DNA of 48,345 nt, from the NCBI RefSeq assembly GCF_900109085.1, contig NZ_FNYW01000009.1, positions 1-48,345 on the forward strand, written 5' to 3'. This document shows, piece after piece, positions 28,248 through 37,875 of this stretch. A program made the translations under genes and the position numbers. The stretch comes from Alkalibacterium gilvum (GTDB taxonomy: Bacteria > Bacillota > Bacilli > Lactobacillales > Carnobacteriaceae_A). Each line of letters begins with the position of its first letter. The first letter of the stretch is position 1. The notes below the pieces were generated by a model, which was not told the DNA's origin, did no database searches, and saw only the letters and a program-made list of their open reading frames with translations.

Positions 28248-29728
28248 TTGGATCCTCCTGTCGCTAAAGTCATAATTTTTTCTTCCGAAAGTTCTGTTTT
28301 ATCTAGTTCTCCAGCTATACGCCCTTCATGAACAACAACTACACGGTCACTAATTCCTATTACTTCAGGTAAGTCACTAGATACCATAATAATACCAACA
28401 CCACGCTCTGTAAGCTCTTTCATTAACATATAAATCTCACGCTTTGCACCGACATCGACACCTCTTGTAGGTTCATCTAAAATCAGAACACGCGATCCGG
28501 CACCAATCCATTTAGCTAGTACTACTTTTTGTTGGTTTCCTCCAGATAATGTTTTTACTGGCACCTCTCCACTTACCGTTTTTACAGTGAGGCGCTTGAT
28601 CAATAAATCTGCAAAATCTTTTTCCTCTTTTGTATTGATCCATCCAGAACGGCTAAATTCACTTATAGAAGGGAGAGATATATTCTCTCTGAGTGAATCA
28701 TCCAATATCAACCCTTCTTCTTTACGGTTTTCTGTTAAAAATCCTATACCTTTTTCTATGGCATCTGCAGGTGATTTTATGGTTATTTCTTCGCCATCCA
28801 GCATTATCTTTCCAGATTCTAACTTGTCTATGCCGAAAATACCACGCATAATTTCTGTCCTTCCAGCTCCCATCAGCCCTGAAAAACCAAGTATTTCCCC
28901 CTCGTGAATTTTAAAATCAATATTATTGAAATCTTTTCCATCACTAAGGTTTTCAACTTCAAGCAAGACATTACCATTGTCTGTTTCAATATCTGGATAA
29001 TAATCTTCAAGATCACGTCCAACCATTTTTCTTACAACTTCATCATTATCAGTCTCTGCTGTTGCTTTAGTGTCGACGCTAACGCCATCCCTCATTACTG
29101 TTATTCTATCACTTATAGCAAATATTTCTTCCATCCTATGTGAAATATATATAATAGCAACATTTTTTGCTGTTAACTTTTCGATTGTATCGAATAGTAC
29201 TTTTATTTCACGTTCTGTAAGTGCCGCAGAAGGTTCATCCATGATAATAACTTCAGCATTTGACATAAGTGATTTTGCAATTTCAACTAACTGTTGTTGA
29301 CCAACAGACAGTGTCCGCATCTCCCTATCCAAGTCAACAGTTACTCCTAAATCTTCAAAAAGTCTATGCGCAATCTTTCGCATTTCTTTTGTTTTTATCC
29401 AACCCCAACTTGTTTTTAGCTCTCTTCCCATAAAGAGATTCTCTAGTACAGTTAAGTCCGGCCAAGTAATCATTTCTTGATGAATAAAACTGATACCATT
29501 TTCTTCTGCTTCTTTAGGATTTTCGAAGGTTCGTTCTTTTCCATTGATGATTATTTCTCCTGAATTATATTTATGTAAACCTGTCAGGATATTCATCAAC
29601 GTTGATTTCCCAGCACCATTCTCTCCCATTAAAGCATGTACTTCGCCTGATTTAATATCTAAATCTACACCTAATAGGACTTTGTTACTTCCAAAGCTTT
29701 TAACAATCTCTTTCATTTCGATTTCCAT
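28244..29728 (-). CDS. rbsA: Ribose ABC transporter ATP-binding protein
   Basis: This 494-residue double ATPase of the sugar CUT2 class has a first Walker A GENGAGKSTL near residue 35, signature LSVGQQQLVEIAK and Walker B IIMDEPSAAL. The second half has a degenerate P-loop GLMGAGRTE near 283, signature LSGGNQQKVVLAK and Walker B LILDEPTRGVDVG. Unequal halves are typical of RbsA/XylG/MglA. It follows rbsD after 12 bases and overlaps rbsC. Confidence 0.95.
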   Translation of the reverse strand: MEIEMKEIVKSFGSNKVLLGVDLDIKSGEVHALMGENGAGKSTLMNILTGLHKYNSGEIIINGKERTFENPKEAEENGISFIHQEMITWPDLTVLENLFMGRELKTSWGWIKTKEMRKIAHRLFEDLGVTVDLDREMRTLSVGQQQLVEIAKSLMSNAEVIIMDEPSAALTEREIKVLFDTIEKLTAKNVAIIYISHRMEEIFAISDRITVMRDGVSVDTKATAETDNDEVVRKMVGRDLEDYYPDIETDNGNVLLEVENLSDGKDFNNIDFKIHEGEILGFSGLMGAGRTEIMRGIFGIDKLESGKIMLDGEEITIKSPADAIEKGIGFLTENRKEEGLILDDSLRENISLPSISEFSRSGWINTKEEKDFADLLIKRLTVKTVSGEVPVKTLSGGNQQKVVLAKWIGAGSRVLILDEPTRGVDVGAKREIYMLMKELTERGVGIIMVSSDLPEVIGISDRVVVVHEGRIAGELDKTELSEEKIMTLATGGSK

Positions 29729-29740
29729 TGTTTACACCTC

Positions 29741-30136
29741 CTAAAAAATAACACCGGATTGTAAAATTATATTTGAATAGGGTGTAGCCTCGCCGGTTCG
29801 AATAACAGCCTTCACTTTTTTTGATTGCTGCTTCAATTCATTATGCGAGAACCACTCCACTTCTATATTATTCATATATTTTTTTATATTTTTTAATTGT
29901 TCTTGATTGCTATCTTGTATTTCATTTGCCAAAATATATTTTTCTACTTCCATTTCTTTCAAAATGACGCTTAATACATCACTAAATTTCGGCTTGCCCA
30001 ACTCAACTGCTAAATCAATTTTTTTTATGCCTTCTGGTATTGGTAGCCCAACATCTGCAATCATTATTTGATCTGTGTGACCTAGATCAGCAAATATTTT
30101 ACTTATCTCACTATTCAATATGCCATTTTTTTTCAT
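29741..30136 (-). CDS. rbsD: D-ribose pyranase
   Basis: This 131-residue RbsD interconverts beta-pyranose and beta-furanose forms of ribose so that RbsK can act. The N-terminal GHTDQIMIADVGLPIP contains the catalytic His20 and Asp of the family. Length matches. Its start lies 26 bases inside the end of rbsK, indicating tight coupling. Confidence 0.94.
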   Translation of the reverse strand: MKKNGILNSEISKIFADLGHTDQIMIADVGLPIPEGIKKIDLAVELGKPKFSDVLSVILKEMEVEKYILANEIQDSNQEQLKNIKKYMNNIEVEWFSHNELKQQSKKVKAVIRTGEATPYSNIILQSGVIF

Positions 30137-31016
30137 ACAGTCTACTCCCTTTCATCTCTTCTATTGTCGGTATCCCTGATTGTGCCCCTTTTTTCTGTAT
30201 TGATAATGAGGCTGCTAAATTGCCAAACTGAATACTTTCTTCAATAGACATACCATGTGCCCAAGCTACCCCGAAGGCTCCATTAAATGTGTCGCCTGCG
30301 CCAGTTGTATCAACTGGCTCTACTTTATTCGCCGGGACAAGTTTAACTTCTGTTCCGTCATGGTAATATACTCCTAGAGAACCTGAAGTAATTAATAATT
30401 TATTCGGATATCGAACCAGAACAGCTTCCATTTCCTCTCCAGGAAATAAAACAGAAAACTCTGTTTCATTCGGTGTAAAGAAACTAACTTTTTCAAGGGC
30501 GTCTTTGCTGAGCTTTCTAGCCGGCGCTGGATTATACAAAACAGGCGTACCAATCTTAAAACAAATATCTATCAGTTCCTCAATCGCTACAGCGGGGACT
30601 TCATTCTGAATAATAACTAAATCACTTTCTTTGAAGGTATTCTGAATGTCATTAATGCGTGTAGCTGTCAAAGCATTGTTAGCCCCAGGGATATAGATAA
30701 TGCTATTATCACCATCCTGAACAGTTATCATTGCAGAACCTGAAGGCAAATGTGTAACCCGTTCCACATTGTCGGTAAGAATCTTATTTTCTTTTAAATT
30801 ATTTATAAGATCGTCAGAAAAAGTATCTTCCCCAACTGTGCCTACCATAGAAACTTCCGCTCCTAATCGTGCTGCCGCAACAGCTTGGTTTGCTCCTTTC
30901 CCCCCAAAAGCTGTCGATAAATTCTGCCCCTCTACGGTTTCTCCAACATTGGGTCTTTGCTCTGTTTCAATAATAAAATCGGTAGATATACTACCTACAA
31001 CTGTAAGTTTAACCAT
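30111..31016 (-). CDS. rbsK: Ribokinase
   Basis: This 301-residue PfkB-family kinase phosphorylates ribose to ribose-5-phosphate. Signature 1 is GGKGANQAVAAARLG near residue 38 and signature 2 is DTTGAGDTFNGAF near 240, containing the catalytic Asp and anion hole. N-terminal VVGSISTDF is typical. It is the second gene of the operon, 17 bases after rbsR. Confidence 0.95.
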   Translation of the reverse strand: MVKLTVVGSISTDFIIETEQRPNVGETVEGQNLSTAFGGKGANQAVAAARLGAEVSMVGTVGEDTFSDDLINNLKENKILTDNVERVTHLPSGSAMITVQDGDNSIIYIPGANNALTATRINDIQNTFKESDLVIIQNEVPAVAIEELIDICFKIGTPVLYNPAPARKLSKDALEKVSFFTPNETEFSVLFPGEEMEAVLVRYPNKLLITSGSLGVYYHDGTEVKLVPANKVEPVDTTGAGDTFNGAFGVAWAHGMSIEESIQFGNLAASLSIQKKGAQSGIPTIEEMKGSRLYEKKWHIE

Positions 31017-31033
31017 CTATATGTCCTCACCTT

Positions 31034-32005
31034 CTATTTGTCTCTTAGTGAACCTCGTATAATTAAATCTGGATCTAGTTTTATACGCTTTTTGTCTATT
31101 TTATTCTTACCGATTAAACGTATTAATAAATCTGAAGCCTCATAACCAAGTTTAAATGCTGGTTGAGAAATCGTTGTCAATCCTGGATAGACAAGTCTAC
31201 TAAATGGAATATCGTCATATCCAATAACCTGAATGTCTTGCGGAATGCGTAATCCTCTTTTTTGAGCTTCTTTCATTATCGCTAGTGCAAATAAATCATT
31301 ACTAGCAAGTACACTATCTACTTTTTTGTATTTTCTAAAGATATTTTGAGCCGCTTCTTCTGCTTCATCAATTGTAAATGATTGTGTTTGATATATTTCA
31401 TATTCTACATCAGTGGGGTTTAAAACAGATAACATTCCTATTAACCGGTCAATTGATCCCGGAACTGACTTTGGTCCTGCAATGATAAGAACTTTTCCAG
31501 GTTCTCTATCCATAATTGCTTGAGCGGCTAAGATTCCACCTTTTATATCATTTGTGTATACGGCATAATCATCTTCTTCTAGTACTCGGTCGAGCATAAC
31601 AATAGGCATCGCATGCTTTTGGCTCCAAGTCCCTTCAACAGCCGATAAAACACCTGCAACATTCTGTTGGCCAAAGAGCGTCATGTAATCTTGACCTAAC
31701 TCACTTCCTTCTTCAACATTACCAAAAATCACACTATAACCATTTTCACGTGCGTTTTCTTCAATCCCTTTCATCAAGAGAGGAAAATAAGGGTTAGATA
31801 TATCTGGTAATAAGAGGCCGATCATTTTGGATTTTTTCTGGTATAAAGAGCGCGCTACTTCGTTCGGATAATATTCCAATGCTTTTATTGCATTTTCAAC
31901 TTTTTTTTGTGCTTCTTCACTCACATATCCATTTTTATTTAGCGCCCGAGAAACCGTCGCAACTGAAACACCTGCATATTTCGCTACTTCTTTGATCGTT
32001 GCCAT
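31034..32005 (-). CDS. rbsR: LacI-family ribose operon repressor
   Basis: This 323-residue LacI/GalR regulator begins ATIKEVAKYAGVSVATVSRA, the DNA-binding helix-turn-helix and hinge. A periplasmic-binding-like effector domain follows, with GLLLPDISNPYF, VIGYDDIPFSRLVYPGLTT and the C-terminal LIIRGS. Position first in rbsRKDACB identifies it as RbsR. The ATG at 32005, with AGGTGA just upstream, is preferred to a GTG three codons earlier. A matching operator palindrome is at its promoter. Confidence 0.93.
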   Translation of the reverse strand: MATIKEVAKYAGVSVATVSRALNKNGYVSEEAQKKVENAIKALEYYPNEVARSLYQKKSKMIGLLLPDISNPYFPLLMKGIEENARENGYSVIFGNVEEGSELGQDYMTLFGQQNVAGVLSAVEGTWSQKHAMPIVMLDRVLEEDDYAVYTNDIKGGILAAQAIMDREPGKVLIIAGPKSVPGSIDRLIGMLSVLNPTDVEYEIYQTQSFTIDEAEEAAQNIFRKYKKVDSVLASNDLFALAIMKEAQKRGLRIPQDIQVIGYDDIPFSRLVYPGLTTISQPAFKLGYEASDLLIRLIGKNKIDKKRIKLDPDLIIRGSLRDK

Positions 32006-32068
32006 TTTTCTCACCTATTCTACAGCTCTCTATATTACTTTAGCGATTACCATTTATAGTGTAACAAT

Positions 32069-32125
32069 GTGTAACCGATTACACGTTTATAATACCACAT
32101 GCTTTTAAAAATGCAAGCGTTTTTC
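32069..32125 (-). promoter_or_regulatory. Ribose operon promoter with RbsR operator and cre-like element
   Basis: On the minus strand -35 TTGCAT (32116-32111), 16-bp spacer, -10 TATTAT (32094-32089). A near-perfect palindrome GTGTAACCGATTACAC (32069-32084) lies five bases past the -10, as expected for a LacI-family operator; it also fits the cre consensus TGWNANCGNTNWCA. A weaker cre-like ATGCAAGCGTTTTT overlaps the -35. Both RbsR and CcpA control are therefore plausible (inference). Confidence 0.78.
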
Positions 32126-32195
32126 TTTTTTTATTTTAATTTGGTTTACTTTTTATTTTTTCTAGCTTCAATTTACTTTTTATAAAATCGATTTT

Positions 32196-32240
32196 AATAA
32201 AATAAAATTAAAGAAGCTGGATAAAAACACCAGCTTCTTT
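32196..32240 (-). terminator. Terminator after gluconokinase gene
   Basis: AAAGAAGCTGG (32210-32220) pairs perfectly with CCAGCTTCTTT (32230-32240); on the minus strand AATTTTATTTTATT follows. It insulates the gnd-gntK transcript from the rbs promoter. Confidence 0.85.
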
Positions 32241-32250
32241 GATTCCACTA

Positions 32251-33723
32251 TTAATTTCCCGCATGAATTTCTCTTATCCTATGCATTTCTTTAATAGGTT
32301 CAGATAACTCTTTATATAGAGTAACTAGCGACTGATACGCTTCAGTATGACCTTTTATCGGCTCTATTACTTCTTTCATTGTATCAACATATTTTAGTTT
32401 TTCTGTTTGGTTTTCTTCTATTAAAACTGCCCCTAAGCAAGAACTCTCGAATTGATTAGAAATGATTATTTGTTTGCCAAACACATCTGCTGTCATTTGC
32501 TTCCATAATGGGGAATGCAAAAATCCGCCTGTTACTTTGATAGCTTCAGCGTTACCTCCTATTGTTTCCAGGATATCTAGTACTTCAAATAAATTTAACA
32601 AGACACCTTCCATAAGTGCTCTTATAAAGTGCCCTTTTGAATGTATGATATCAACACCTACAAAATGAGCTCTAAACGATGAATCCCAAAGAGGCGCTCT
32701 TTCTCCATTGAGGTAAGGATAAAAGAGTAATCCATCAGATCCCGGTTGAATATTCTCAGCTAAACTATTCATCTTTTCATAATCAAGAGAAAAAATATCC
32801 GCTAACCACTCAAATGTATTTCCACCATTATTAACTGCTCCTCCGACGACCCACTTATCTTTTTTTAAATAATAACAAAAAGTGCGTCCTTCTGGATCTA
32901 AAATAATACGATCAGTGACCATCCGTATTGCGCCACTAGTCCCCATTGTCATTGCTACTTCATTTTGACCAATAGCACCTAATCCTAAATTAGCTAAGCA
33001 GCCATCACTTGCTCCGATCACTATACGTGTTTTAAGTGAAAGTCCTGCCTCAAAATAAGTCTTCTTTATGTGTTTTTCGAAAATATAATTTGTATCGACT
33101 GGATTAGAGAGCATATCGGAATTAATACCAATAAAACGCAATACGTCCTCGTCCCACTTCAACTGTTCCAAGTTGAATAGCCCTGTAGCTGAAGCTATAG
33201 AATAATCTATTTTCCACTCGCCTGTGAATAAATAAGTGATATATTCTTTAACGCCTATTATCTTTACAGCCTTATGTAACATACTGGGATTATTCTGCTT
33301 CAGCCACAATACTTTACTGAAAGGTGACATAGAATGTAGCGGGGTCCCGGTTCGCTTGTATATCCAGTCTAGATTTTCATTTTTTAATGTCTTCTGTAAT
33401 GTTTCATTTGAGCGATTATCTGCCCAAGTATAAAGAGGGGTAAGCGGGTTACCTTTCTGATCAATAAGCATAACACTGTGCATAGCACTGGAAAAAGATA
33501 CTGTCTTAATCATACTTTTTATTTCTTCACAATCATCAACTATTGTTTTTAAAACGGATAGCACCGCATGAACAATCATTTTTGGATCTTGTTCTGCCAT
33601 ATTTTTCTCTTTTCGAAAAGTAGGATAAGCTTGAATGGCCGAGTCTTTCACTGTTAAATTCTCATCGTATAAAACAGCCTTAGTGCTGGTCGTTCCGATG
33701 TCTATTCCTATTTTATAATCCAT
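32251..33723 (-). CDS. gntK: Gluconokinase (FGGY family)
   Basis: This 490-residue FGGY sugar kinase begins with the phosphate-1 motif GIDIGTTSTKAVLYDE. Residues AEQDPKMI, VSFSSAMHSVMLID and LYTWADNRS match GntK of Bacillus more than xylulokinase or glycerol kinase. The C-terminal GGFLHSPLWKQMTADVFGK is the FGGY adenosine motif. It converts gluconate to 6-phosphogluconate. It starts eight bases after the 6-phosphogluconate dehydrogenase gene, so the pair would take gluconate to ribulose-5-phosphate. No gluconate permease gene is present in the window. Substrate inferred from family and neighbour. Confidence 0.88.
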   Translation of the reverse strand: MDYKIGIDIGTTSTKAVLYDENLTVKDSAIQAYPTFRKEKNMAEQDPKMIVHAVLSVLKTIVDDCEEIKSMIKTVSFSSAMHSVMLIDQKGNPLTPLYTWADNRSNETLQKTLKNENLDWIYKRTGTPLHSMSPFSKVLWLKQNNPSMLHKAVKIIGVKEYITYLFTGEWKIDYSIASATGLFNLEQLKWDEDVLRFIGINSDMLSNPVDTNYIFEKHIKKTYFEAGLSLKTRIVIGASDGCLANLGLGAIGQNEVAMTMGTSGAIRMVTDRIILDPEGRTFCYYLKKDKWVVGGAVNNGGNTFEWLADIFSLDYEKMNSLAENIQPGSDGLLFYPYLNGERAPLWDSSFRAHFVGVDIIHSKGHFIRALMEGVLLNLFEVLDILETIGGNAEAIKVTGGFLHSPLWKQMTADVFGKQIIISNQFESSCLGAVLIEENQTEKLKYVDTMKEVIEPIKGHTEAYQSLVTLYKELSEPIKEMHRIREIHAGN

Positions 33724-33731
33724 TTATATAC

Positions 33732-34634
33732 TTAGTCCTCCTTCCTTTTGATAGTATGCCCTCCAAATGCATAACGTAAGGAAGAAACTACTTTTTCTCC
33801 ATATTTATCTTTATCCATAGAGGAATACCTGGTCATTAATGATTGAGCTATTACTGGAACAGGAATTTGCAGTTTCAGTGCTTCTTGAACTGTCCATTGG
33901 CCTTCTCCAGATGAATGAATAACCCCTTCAATATCATCTAAATTAGCATCTTCTGAAAAAAAGTCAAATGCTAGTTCCATCAGCCAACTCCTAATAACAG
34001 AGCCATTATTCCATACCTTAGCCACTTTAGCCATATCGTAATCATATTCAGCGTGTTCTAGAATATTAAAGCCCTCTCCAATGGATTGCATCATTCCATA
34101 TTCCACACCATTATGAACCATTTTCAAATAATGACCGCTGCCACTAGGGCCCGCATATAAATAACCATCCTTTACATTCACTGACTTGAATATATTTTCA
34201 ATTTGTGAAAAGGCATTTTCGTCTCCGCCGACCATCATGCATGCACCATTAAGAGCACCTGAAACGCCACCTGAAGTTCCTACGTCAAAAAAATGTAAGT
34301 TTTCCTTTTCACACTCTTTCCCTCTTCTTTTCGAATCTTCAAAATGAGCGTTTCCACCATCAATAATATAATCTCCAGGTTGTAACTGTCTCTTTACCTT
34401 TTGAAAAACGGACTCTGTTATTTCACCAGCTGGCAGCATCATCCATATTATTTTTCGTTTAGTAAATTTAGACATTAATTTTTCTATTGTTTCTACAAAT
34501 TCAATATTTTTAACATTAACTTCTTCTTTTAAGGTTAGGTCTGTATCCATACCAAAAACTTTATATTCTTGATTTGCCATATTTTCAGCTAAATTAAGTC
34601 CCATTTTTCCTAAACCTATTATTCCTATTTCCAT
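33732..34634 (-). CDS. gnd: 6-phosphogluconate dehydrogenase, short (YqeC-like) form
   Basis: This 300-residue protein has the N-terminal Rossmann motif GIIGLGKMGLNLAENMA. GGNAHFEDSKRR, DVGTSGGVSGA and HYLKMVHNGVEYGMMQ, with the catalytic Lys and Asn, follow. It lacks the long C-terminal helix domain of the usual 470-residue Gnd, which is normal for this short subgroup; some members use NAD rather than NADP. The position 2 residue after GMD (Asp-Thr-Asp) is compatible with NAD preference, but that is a guess. It is followed closely by gntK and preceded by a hairpin after glvA. Confidence 0.9.
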   Translation of the reverse strand: MEIGIIGLGKMGLNLAENMANQEYKVFGMDTDLTLKEEVNVKNIEFVETIEKLMSKFTKRKIIWMMLPAGEITESVFQKVKRQLQPGDYIIDGGNAHFEDSKRRGKECEKENLHFFDVGTSGGVSGALNGACMMVGGDENAFSQIENIFKSVNVKDGYLYAGPSGSGHYLKMVHNGVEYGMMQSIGEGFNILEHAEYDYDMAKVAKVWNNGSVIRSWLMELAFDFFSEDANLDDIEGVIHSSGEGQWTVQEALKLQIPVPVIAQSLMTRYSSMDKDKYGEKVVSSLRYAFGGHTIKRKED

Positions 34635-34662
34635 TCGTATTCCTCCCGATTAACTCATGAAT

Positions 34663-34690
34663 AAAGGGCTGGACGAAAGCCAACCCTTTT
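34663..34690. terminator. Hairpin between glvA and gnd
   Basis: AAAGGGCTGG (34663-34672) pairs with CCAACCCTTT (34680-34689) with one wobble pair. The minus-strand U-tract is poor, so it is more likely an attenuator or mRNA-stability element than a full stop. Confidence 0.55.
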
Positions 34691-34729
34691 TGTGCTTATA
34701 CTATATAGCTTGTTTTTATCAAATCACTA

Positions 34730-36085
<1,356 letters not shown>

Positions 36086-37675
36086 TTACTCTTCTATCGG
36101 TTGTCGATTCAACACTTCATCAACTGACTTGCGAATTTTTGTCACTTGTAGTCCATATACAACTTGCACATTATTCCCTTTTCTCATTATGCCACTTGCA
36201 CCTGTTTCATTTTTCAAAGTCTGTTCATCAACAATGTTAGGATTTTGTAAAGTCAGACGTAGTCGCGAGTAACAATTTGTTACTGTCTCAATATTTCCAT
36301 CCCCACCAAGCGCAGTAATTATCATTTGTGCTATTCCTAAATCTCCAACAGGTTCATTCTCCTTGGCTTTTTTCTCTTTATAATCTTTTTTAGAATATAA
36401 GCGGGTTTCTCCGCCTTCATCTTCTCGACCAATCGTTTTATAATTAAACGCCTTAATCAAGAAGCTAAATAAGAAGTAATAGATAGCAAAGAATAGTAAG
36501 CCTACTGCAATATACATTGGCCATCCTGTTCGGTCTACACCTAATGGAACATTGTACAATAAGAAGTCCATAAAGCCATTAGGTCCTATAGCTCTTACAT
36601 TTAAAAGATTTAATACAACCATACTTAGTCCACTTAATCCAGCATGAACTACAAATAATAAAGGGGCTACGAACATAAAGGCAAACTCAATAGGTTCGGT
36701 TACTCCAGCAATAAATGATGTTACAACTGCTGGAATTAAAATTGCTTTAGCCTTAGCTTTGTTCTCAGGCTTGGCTCTATGATACATTGCTAAACATGCA
36801 CCAATCAGACCAAACATTTTTGAAATACCACGCGCATCCCAAATGACACTAGGTGCTAGTAAACCACCATCTGGATTAGCAATTTCTGCAAAGTAGATAT
36901 TCCGGGCTCCTTCAAAAACTTCTCCTGCAACTTCTGTTACTCCGCCTAATTCACTATATAAGAAAGGCGTGTATACTAGGTGATGTAAACCAGTAGGTAT
37001 TAGAAGGCGTTCGAGTGCTCCATATAAGAATATACCGAAGTTTCCACTTTGATTTATCATTAATCCCAAATTGCTAATGCCGACTTGGAAATAAGGCCAA
37101 ATTGTAGTAAATAATATAGCTAATAAAGTAACTACTGGAATCAAAACGATAAACACAAATCGTGATCCACCATAAATTTGAAATGCATTATTAAATTCTT
37201 TATCTGCATAACGATTATGTACAATAGCGGTTACAATTCCTAAAATAATACCAAGAAAGACTCCCATATCTAGTATTTGTACCCCTAACACTAGCGTCTG
37301 TCCCGTCCCTTGTAAGTTTCCTTCAATCAACATACCCTGAATATCCATAAAACCATTCATTGCATTGATGAATACTAAATAACCAAGTAACGCAATAAAA
37401 CCAGCTTCAGATTTTTTCTTATTAGCTAAACCGACTGCCAAACCGACTGCAAAAACCAGTCCTAGATTTACTAAAATTGAAACCAGTGACCCTGAGAGTA
37501 TAGTTCCAAACCCTTTTGTAACTGGATTATCTAAAAATGGCAATACTTCAAGTAAACGTGCATTTGTAAATAAATTACCCATTGCAATTAAAATACCTGC
37601 AATAGGTAAAATCAAAACTGGTATAAACATTGCTTTAGAAAATTTTTGCATCATATCCATTATCTTTTCTTTCAT
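36086..37675 (-). CDS. glvC: PTS maltose/alpha-glucoside-specific EIICB
   Basis: This 529-residue permease has an EIIC domain of about ten membrane segments (FSKAMFIPVLILPIAGIL at the start, PTGLHHLVYTPFLYSELGG in the substrate loop). A C-terminal EIIB domain follows, whose phosphorylated Cys468 lies in VTNCYSRLRLTL. No IIA domain is present. It imports and phosphorylates maltose-type sugars for GlvA. The ATG at 37675 is chosen because GGAGG lies eight bases upstream; an in-frame ATG eight codons earlier overlaps that ribosome site. EIIA at 7247-7753 probably supplies phosphate. Confidence 0.93.
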   Translation of the reverse strand: MKEKIMDMMQKFSKAMFIPVLILPIAGILIAMGNLFTNARLLEVLPFLDNPVTKGFGTILSGSLVSILVNLGLVFAVGLAVGLANKKKSEAGFIALLGYLVFINAMNGFMDIQGMLIEGNLQGTGQTLVLGVQILDMGVFLGIILGIVTAIVHNRYADKEFNNAFQIYGGSRFVFIVLIPVVTLLAILFTTIWPYFQVGISNLGLMINQSGNFGIFLYGALERLLIPTGLHHLVYTPFLYSELGGVTEVAGEVFEGARNIYFAEIANPDGGLLAPSVIWDARGISKMFGLIGACLAMYHRAKPENKAKAKAILIPAVVTSFIAGVTEPIEFAFMFVAPLLFVVHAGLSGLSMVVLNLLNVRAIGPNGFMDFLLYNVPLGVDRTGWPMYIAVGLLFFAIYYFLFSFLIKAFNYKTIGREDEGGETRLYSKKDYKEKKAKENEPVGDLGIAQMIITALGGDGNIETVTNCYSRLRLTLQNPNIVDEQTLKNETGASGIMRKGNNVQVVYGLQVTKIRKSVDEVLNRQPIEE

Positions 37676-37707
37676 GATTTTGTCCCTCCAATTTTTCAAC
37701 TGAATTC

Positions 37708-37750
37708 AGTATATAGAGAAAGCGTTTTAAATAAAAGGCTTTCTCTATAT
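37708..37750 (-). promoter_or_regulatory. Putative glvC promoter with 12-bp inverted repeat and cre-like core
   Basis: ATATAGAGAAAG (37711-37722) and CTTTCTCTATAT (37739-37750) are perfect 12-bp arms 16 bases apart. The minus-strand -10 TATACT (37713-37708) overlaps one arm; the -35 (TTTTAT, 17-bp spacing) is weak, as expected for an activated promoter. AGAAAGCGTTTTAA (37717-37730) matches the cre consensus with two mismatches. The repeat may be the binding site of the RpiR-type regulator (inference). Confidence 0.55.
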
Positions 37751-37751
37751 C

Positions 37752-37786
37752 AAAAAACGTGTTTCGCAAACACGGAACACGTTTCA
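37752..37786 (-). terminator. Terminator after glvR with two competing stems
   Basis: On the minus strand CGTGTTT-GCG-AAACACG (37774-37758) is followed by TTTTTTG, a compact intrinsic terminator. An upstream AAACGTGTT (37786-37778) can instead pair with the same 3' arm AACACGTTT, giving a second, mutually exclusive 9-bp stem. It ends the glvR transcript before the glvC promoter. Confidence 0.75.
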
Positions 37787-37875
37787 TTAATTACTATTCT
37801 ATTCGGCTGACTTACGCTTTACATTTTTTCTAGCATCTATAAATTATAAGTATTTTCACGCATATATTTAATAAA

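Noticed and set aside
33732-34634. Truncated 6-phosphogluconate dehydrogenase pseudogene
   Set aside because: About 300 residues is the full length of the YqeC-like subgroup, and all active-site motifs are present.
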